NCBI RefSeq assembly: GCF_964026455.1
Contig: NZ_OZ032152.1
Coordinates: 1,178,001 to 1,242,000, forward strand
Reading direction: 5' to 3'
From: Rickettsia endosymbiont of Lasioglossum villosulum
Lineage (GTDB): Bacteria; Pseudomonadota; Alphaproteobacteria; Rickettsiales; Rickettsiaceae
Length of the DNA stretch: 64,000 bases
Within the stretch, counting starts at the first letter, position 1. Every line of letters begins with the position of its first letter. The translations under genes and the position numbers were made by a program. Below, one piece after another: positions 58,984 to 64,000 of this stretch. Below the pieces are notes generated by a model that worked only from the letters and a program-made list of their open reading frames with translations, searched no databases and had not been told where the DNA came from.

Positions 58984-59784
58984 TTAAGAAAACTCACTCA
59001 TCACTAATATATAACTAGCTTTTAAATCTAAATCATAATCGATTGTATTATATATTAGCTTTTTTATGTCAGCAAATTTTTGAATTAGATAAGAAAGGTT
59101 ACGATTCGGTAATGCATGAAATATTTTATTTTCTAAATCAGAAAACTCAACATCAATATTTGAAGATTTTTTTAGAATTCTATTCATTAATAAGAGTATA
59201 TTATCAGTAAAATCTAACCATAACTCTCTATCTTTAGCATTAAATTGCTTAATAAACTCTAATTTAGAATTTAAGTTTTCATTATCTGCTATAGGCTGAA
59301 TAAATTTATAATATAATTCTTCTTCAGAAATTCTTTCAGACGATTTAGTACTAATTTTAAAACATCTAGATCTGATGGTAGAAATTATACTTGAAGCTCT
59401 TGAAGTAATTAGAAATATATAACTATTTTTAGGGGTGTCTTCTAAAATCTTTAAACATGAATTTGCAGCATTCAGATTCATAAGATCTGCCGAATAAATT
59501 ACGGCAACCTTACAGCCTGAAATTGCAGAGGTTTTACTTAAGAACTCCTGTAATTTTCTTATTTGCTCGATAGAGATATTCTTAGCATTAGACGTAGCAG
59601 AAACTTCTCTAGCAATAAGATGATAATCTGGATTATTTTCAAGAGGAATACTATTCTTTAAAAGCTTTGAACATATAAATTTCTCTATATCTTTTAAAGC
59701 TTGCTCTATATTTTCTGCTTCAATAAGCCAGCTATTATGTAGCTTTTTATGTTTTAAACTAAATTCTAGATGCTCAATTATCAT
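58984..59784 (-). CDS. holB: DNA polymerase III delta-prime subunit-like
   Basis: Clamp-loader subunit. 266 residues, shorter than E. coli HolB. ISIEQIRKLQEFLSKTS, GCKVAVIYSADLMNLNAANSCLKILEDTPKNSYIFLI is split here as VAVIYSADLMNLNAANS and CLKILEDTPKNS: the family's sensor strand and helix (NxxAANALLKxLEEPP). The SRC arginine-finger motif appears as TIRSRCFKI. No Walker A, as expected for delta-prime. The tmk gene usually beside it is not here. Confidence 0.9.
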   Translation of the reverse strand: MIIEHLEFSLKHKKLHNSWLIEAENIEQALKDIEKFICSKLLKNSIPLENNPDYHLIAREVSATSNAKNISIEQIRKLQEFLSKTSAISGCKVAVIYSADLMNLNAANSCLKILEDTPKNSYIFLITSRASSIISTIRSRCFKISTKSSERISEEELYYKFIQPIADNENLNSKLEFIKQFNAKDRELWLDFTDNILLLMNRILKKSSNIDVEFSDLENKIFHALPNRNLSYLIQKFADIKKLIYNTIDYDLDLKASYILVMSEFS

Positions 59785-59854
59785 ATAAACTATATAGTTA
59801 AGGCTTCCTTTAATGCCATGATTCTTGAAGCATAATTATACTACTAAAGCTATA

Positions 59855-59870
59855 GGACTGCTAACAGTCC
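59855..59870. terminator. Short hairpin between HU and holB
   Basis: GGACTG, loop CTAA, CAGTCC, perfect. It lies after the HU stop on the minus strand and before the holB start. No U-run, so terminator role is uncertain; it might also pause holB transcription. Confidence 0.35.
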
Positions 59871-59920
59871 CACGACTGTACCTCAGGCTTAACTGCGGTA
59901 CTATAGGAAAAAAATATAAG

Positions 59921-60247
59921 TTACTTATTATTACAAGCTTCTTTAAGTTTACTTCCAGCTTTAAATACAGGTTGCTTATAAGCAGGTATAGTCATTTTTG
60001 CTCCTGTTTTTGGATTACGACCTTCTCTTGATTTTCTGCTTTGTATTCCAAACGAACCAAAACCTGTGATATTAACACTATGTTGATGTTTAGTAGCAGA
60101 AATTATAGATTCAAGCACCCAATTAAGTGCCTTTTCTGCATCAGCTTTTGTAAATGATTTATGCCCCTGATGTTTATGGTGGTGACCATGCTCAGTCATA
60201 AAAGCAATAAATTCTGTCTTATTCATTTTTTTAGGTTGTGTACTCAT
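59921..60247 (-). CDS. HU-family DNA-binding protein with His-rich insertion
   Basis: 108 residues; bacterial HU is about 90. After MNKTEFIAFMTE comes HGHHHKHQGH (about residues 20-29), then the normal FTKADAEKALNWVLESI. The DNA-binding arm is seen in GRNPKTGAKMTIPAYKQPVFKAGSKLKEA, here as RNPKTG, MTIPAYKQP and FKAGSKLKEA, with the arm-tip proline. It binds and bends DNA, probably a nucleoid protein. The His-rich insertion is unusual and could bind Ni, Zn or Cu; the N-terminal MSTQPKK also extends the protein. Confidence 0.9.
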   Translation of the reverse strand: MSTQPKKMNKTEFIAFMTEHGHHHKHQGHKSFTKADAEKALNWVLESIISATKHQHSVNITGFGSFGIQSRKSREGRNPKTGAKMTIPAYKQPVFKAGSKLKEACNNK

Positions 60248-60543
60248 AAAAAATCAACTCTCTATTTAATGGGTTAATACATTACTGTCGTAGTACAATA
60301 TATACAACTAGCAATAATGCACATCAATATATTTTTTTATTTTTTAACTAGGTTATTTAATTATAACAAACTCTTAGTTTACTGCAAATATCCGTTATTT
60401 ATAAAATTTTAAAGATATATATAATTGTATAATTGATAAAAAAATGTAGCCATTTTACATCAGTTATGCTTTTAAAGCTGGATATAATTAAATAATTCAA
60501 GTAAAAATTTACAATAAATATATCAAAGAGAACATCAAATCAA

Positions 60544-63500
60544 ATGTTATTATCTGAAATTTGCATAAAACGTCCGGTATTTGCAACTGTTTTAAGTTTA
60601 GTTATTTTAGTTCTTGGAACAATTTTTTTCACTAAGCTACAAATTAGAGGTACGCCAGATATTTCAATTCCTATTATAAACGTCAATGCTTTTTATGCTG
60701 GTGCTGATGCTTTATATATGGAAAAAGAAATCACAACCCGAATAGAAAAGGCTTTAAAAACAGTTAAAAATCTAGATTATATAACCTCACAAAGTAGTAC
60801 TGGGCAAAGTAGTATTACTTTATCTTTCTTATTATCTACAGATATTGAAGTAGCATTAAACGATGTACGCTCTAAAATATCAGATATAACTTATATGTTT
60901 CCACAGGATATGAAAGCACCTTCAGTTGCAAAGCTTGATGCTGATAGCTTTCCAAGTCTTTTTATAAGCGTTGAAAGTGAACAATATAATGATTTAGAGT
61001 TAACAAAAATTGTTGAAGATTATTTGCAAACTCCTTTAGATAAACTAGAAAGCGTAGGACAGTCACAAATTTATGGCGGCAATGAATATATAATGAGAAT
61101 AGAGCCTGATCCTAAAAAATTATATCAACATAAAATTTCTTTATTAGATATTGAGGTTGCCATAAGAGAGCAGAATAAAGATTATCCTGCTGGTAACATT
61201 AAAACGGGAGTAAATAATTTTATAGTAACTCTTGAAGGTTCTTTATCTAAACCGGAAGAATTTGGCAATATTATAATAAAAGTCCAAGATAATAGTATAA
61301 TCAAACTACAAGATATAGCTAAAGTATATTTAACTGCTCCAGATAGTGAAGTATTATTTAGGTATAATGGGAAAAATTCTATTGCTCTTGGGCTTATCAA
61401 AGAATCTAAAGCTAACGTTATAGATTTATCAAATGATGTTACAAAAGAGATTGAAAAAGTAAAAGAGTCACTTCCTAAAGTAATAAGCTTAAATATTGCG
61501 TATGATGGAGCAAAACCTGTTAGAGCTTCAATTTATGCAGTATTTCAAACCATTTTTGAAGCTTTAATATTAGTGATTTTAGTAACATATTTATTTCTTG
61601 CCTCTGCTAAAATTACCCTAATTCCATTTGTTACTATTCCTGTATCGTTAATAGGTACTTTCAGCGTAATGTATGCTATGGGGTTTTCTATCAATATCTT
61701 TACGCTACTTGCCATGATCCTTGCAATCGGGCTTGTGGTAGATGATGCAATAGTTATGCTTGAAAATATATTTAGATACAATGAAATGGGTCATAAACCT
61801 ATGGAGGCGGCATTGCTCGCATCTAAAGAAATAGGGTTCGCAATTATTGCAATGACTATTACACTTGCTGCTGTATTTTTACCTGTTGGATTTATAGATG
61901 GGTTTGTTGGGAAATTATTCATAGAATTCGCATGGACTTTAGCATTCTGCGTTTTATTTTCGGGGTTTGTAGCCTTAACCTTAACACCCATGATGTCAAG
62001 CCGTATGATTACTAAGCATAACGCTCCGACTCTTAAATTTTTAGTTAAATTTAATGAGCTTTTACAATTAATACAGGATAGATATATTCATTACCTAAAC
62101 CTAACTTTTGATAATAAAAAGAAATTTGTCCTAATTATTGCTGCGTCGTTTGTGGTATTAATAATCAGTTTTAAGTTTGTGCAAAAAACCTTTATACCTC
62201 AAGAAGATGATGGGTTCTTGCAATTATCTTTTAAAGGACCGGAAGGATCCAGCTTAGAGCATTCCACCGAAATAGTAATAGAAGCCGAGAAAATCCTTGC
62301 TAATTACAAAGATATAGCAGGTTACTTAATGGTAATAGGAGCAGGTGGTAGTGATAATGTCTTTTCTTTCGTACCATTAAAAGATTGGAAGCAGCGTTCT
62401 AGATCGCAAGAAACAATTAAGAATATGCTGAATAAGCAGTTCTCCGAGATAGTAGGTATGCAAGTTTTTGCTATGGATCCTCGCTCAATGGTCAGTAGTG
62501 GCGGAGGTAGCCCTATCGAATTTACTATTCAAACAAATCTTGAGTATGATGATCTAGATAAAATATCGCAGCAATTTATAGATATAATGAAAGCAAACCT
62601 GATTTTTTCTAACGTTAATAGGAACCTACAATCAGCAATGCCAACTATTGCTATCGAAATTAATCGTGATAAAGCTTATTTATATGGAATGAATATGGCA
62701 AATATTGGTAAAACAGTGCAATATTTGCTGGCAGGTCAACAAGTAGGTGATTTTAGAATGGGGAACGATTTATATGAAGTAATTCTGCAATTTAATCAAA
62801 AAGATCGTAGTAGCATTAGTGATTTTAGTAAAATTCTAATACCGACAAAGAATAATAATATGTTGCCCCTTGAATCAATAGCTAATATCACAGAAAAAAT
62901 ATCCGTAAAATCATATAGCCATTATAACAACTCAAAATCTGTTACCATCTCTTCCGACCTTAGCCCTGATAGCAAAATTGAAGATGCGATTAACGAAATT
63001 AATAAAATAGCAGCTAACTTACTTGATTCGAGTAACACTATACTCGAATATATCGGAGAAATTAAACAAATGAAAGAAACAGATAGTAATATGCTTATGA
63101 CATTTGGCTTTGCTCTCATATTCATTTATTTGGTGCTTGCAGCACAATTTGAAAGCTTTGTTGATCCGTTATTAATATTGCTTGCTGTACCTTTTTCAAT
63201 AACCGGTGGGGTGCTTACTCTTTGGATTTCAGGTAACAGCCTTAATATGTATAGTAATATCGGGCTTATTACTTTAATTGGGCTAATCACTAAGAACTCT
63301 ATTATGATAGTAGAATTTGCTAACCAACTAAGGGAAAAAGGAGCAAATATTAGAAATGCTATAATAGAAGCTTGTACTCTTCGCCTGCGACCAATTTTAA
63401 TGACTACACTTGCTGCTGTCGTAGGTAGTATACCACTAATTTTTGCAACAGGTGCGGGAGCTGCTGCCCGTAATTCTATTGGTCTTGTAATAGTTGGTGG

Positions 63501-63570
63501 CTTAAGCATTGGTACTATATTTACAATTTTTGTTATCCCTGTAATATACCAAACATTTAAGAAAAATTAA
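60544..63570 (+). CDS. RND-family efflux pump, AcrB/HAE1 type
   Basis: Inner-membrane trimeric proton-driven exporter. 1008 residues with the internal repeat of RND pumps (two halves of six spans plus large periplasmic loops). The N-terminus MLLSEICIKRPVFATVLSL is diagnostic, and the proton-relay pair is in GLVVDDAIVMLENI (span 4). The second half has FGFALIFIYLVLAAQFESF and GLITKNSIMIVEFANQ with the relay Lys. No membrane fusion or TolC gene adjoins, so partners are elsewhere. A TTGTAAAA / TTTTACAA hairpin follows the stop at 63575-63593. Confidence 0.95.
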   Translation: MLLSEICIKRPVFATVLSLVILVLGTIFFTKLQIRGTPDISIPIINVNAFYAGADALYMEKEITTRIEKALKTVKNLDYITSQSSTGQSSITLSFLLSTDIEVALNDVRSKISDITYMFPQDMKAPSVAKLDADSFPSLFISVESEQYNDLELTKIVEDYLQTPLDKLESVGQSQIYGGNEYIMRIEPDPKKLYQHKISLLDIEVAIREQNKDYPAGNIKTGVNNFIVTLEGSLSKPEEFGNIIIKVQDNSIIKLQDIAKVYLTAPDSEVLFRYNGKNSIALGLIKESKANVIDLSNDVTKEIEKVKESLPKVISLNIAYDGAKPVRASIYAVFQTIFEALILVILVTYLFLASAKITLIPFVTIPVSLIGTFSVMYAMGFSINIFTLLAMILAIGLVVDDAIVMLENIFRYNEMGHKPMEAALLASKEIGFAIIAMTITLAAVFLPVGFIDGFVGKLFIEFAWTLAFCVLFSGFVALTLTPMMSSRMITKHNAPTLKFLVKFNELLQLIQDRYIHYLNLTFDNKKKFVLIIAASFVVLIISFKFVQKTFIPQEDDGFLQLSFKGPEGSSLEHSTEIVIEAEKILANYKDIAGYLMVIGAGGSDNVFSFVPLKDWKQRSRSQETIKNMLNKQFSEIVGMQVFAMDPRSMVSSGGGSPIEFTIQTNLEYDDLDKISQQFIDIMKANLIFSNVNRNLQSAMPTIAIEINRDKAYLYGMNMANIGKTVQYLLAGQQVGDFRMGNDLYEVILQFNQKDRSSISDFSKILIPTKNNNMLPLESIANITEKISVKSYSHYNNSKSVTISSDLSPDSKIEDAINEINKIAANLLDSSNTILEYIGEIKQMKETDSNMLMTFGFALIFIYLVLAAQFESFVDPLLILLAVPFSITGGVLTLWISGNSLNMYSNIGLITLIGLITKNSIMIVEFANQLREKGANIRNAIIEACTLRLRPILMTTLAAVVGSIPLIFATGAGAAARNSIGLVIVGGLSIGTIFTIFVIPVIYQTFKKN

Positions 63571-63702
63571 TAACTTGTAAAATAATTTTACAAATATAAA
63601 AATTTAAATGGACATCTATCTAAAAATAGAAAATTATAATTATATGGTAAATTGTTTTGAAGTCTAGATTTACTTAAACATCAATAATATGGAGAGCAAA
63701 AT

Positions 63703-63939
63703 ATGCTAATAAATACTTCTAGTAATCCACTTATCACTACTATACATTTACTATCTTCTATAGGTGCTATAAATTGGGGGCTAATTGGATTATTCAATTT
63801 TAACCTAGTAACACTTTTATTCGGTTCATTTCCAATTATTGTTAAGTTACTTTATATAATTATTGGTTTTTGTAGGATATATTCATTTTTATGTTTAGGA
63901 AAATTATTCTGTAAACCAGGTGTGGAAAAGGGGAAATAA
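63703..63939 (+). CDS. DUF378 family small membrane protein
   Basis: 78 residues. DUF378 hallmark INWGLIGLFNFNLVTLLFG and a second span KLLYIIIGFCRIYSFL; tail CKPGVEKGK. Two hydrophobic spans. Function unknown. Good ribosome binding site (GGAGAG) before the ATG. It is followed by a strong hairpin at 63950. Confidence 0.85.
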   Translation: MLINTSSNPLITTIHLLSSIGAINWGLIGLFNFNLVTLLFGSFPIIVKLLYIIIGFCRIYSFLCLGKLFCKPGVEKGK

Positions 63940-63949
63940 TTAATAACTT

Positions 63950-63985
63950 TAGTATTATCCGTTGAGAAAAAAGCGGATAATACTA
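63950..63985 (+). terminator. Perfect 12-bp hairpin after the DUF378 gene
   Basis: TAGTATTATCCG, 12-base loop, CGGATAATACTA, then TCTTTAG. It lies 11 bp after the stop codon. Confidence 0.7.
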
Positions 63986-64000
63986 TCTTTAGTCAGTATA

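Noticed and set aside
61182..63509. Several long open frames antisense to the RND pump
   Set aside because: They are shadows of a long conserved gene and show no family features.
1..64000. CRISPR array
   Set aside because: The repeats seen are dispersed palindromes of 30-200 bp with no regular spacing and no cas genes.

Overview
The window is a stretch of a Rickettsia chromosome. The evidence is strong AT richness, long non-coding gaps packed with short palindromic repeats, many single-lesion pseudogenes, and a typical gene set (VirB2-like pilin, orphan MnhE, ankyrin and TPR proteins, ATM1-type exporter, Rickettsia-like BamA and RseP). The density of dispersed repeats fits a spotted-fever or transitional-group species better than the typhus group, but I cannot name the species. 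There is no rRNA, no CRISPR array, no intact transposase, and a single tRNA (Thr, CGU).

Layout. 1-2470: the 3' part of an ATM1-type ABC exporter, a GIY-YIG ORF bounded by inverted palindromes, and glutaredoxin. 2541-15140: uvrB, gltP, cutA, queD-like, sucB-sucA, an M32 carboxypeptidase, recN and bamD. 15387-19448: a lone VirB2-like gene with its own terminator, ctaE (cox3), an unannotated structured RNA with a consensus promoter (about 16940-17100), a small TPR ORF, and a coq7-holA-lptE run. 19825-23906: lineage-specific genes, including an unknown protein behind a consensus promoter, an ankyrin cluster with a broken member, and an exported trypsin-like/PDZ protease. 23988-28435: dnaK, dnaJ, chaB and an unknown. 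28734-34096: tRNA-Thr, bamA, rseP, nusB, rlmE. 34216-41735: an accessory region with four broken genes (unknown, RatA/COQ10-like, an exported NB-ARC/TPR protein, an XRE regulator), a degenerate histidine-kinase-like membrane protein, and a 1.3-kb graveyard of nested repeats. 41874-54169: a DHA2 transporter, mnhE, pyrH, frr, gatCAB, a solute-binding lipoprotein, flavin reductase, dapB, a BI-1 family protein, an sdhAF4-type micro-ORF, an rsmE pseudogene, a zinc-ribbon protein and dapD. 54340-64000: a frameshifted ferritin-like gene, hemW, Rpn nuclease remnants split by a repeat, ffh, holB, an HU variant with a His-rich insertion, an RND pump and a DUF378 protein.

The conserved genes serve TCA-cycle and respiratory energy (sucAB, ctaE, coq7, sdhAF4), lysine/diaminopimelate synthesis (dapB, dapD), outer-membrane assembly (bamA, bamD, lptE, rseP), translation (gatCAB, frr, nusB, rlmE, ffh) and replication/repair (uvrB, recN, holA, holB, HU). 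The accessory part shows active decay: at least eight loci carry one or two inactivating lesions yet remain readable, which implies recent loss. Dispersed palindromes (called here families A, B, C, D and E) occupy most gaps. One B copy lies inside an A copy and another replaces the middle of an Rpn gene, so B has moved.

The most notable items are the putative 6S-like structured RNA, the nested palindromic elements, the GIY-YIG cassette, the exported NB-ARC/TPR protein and the degenerate kinase.
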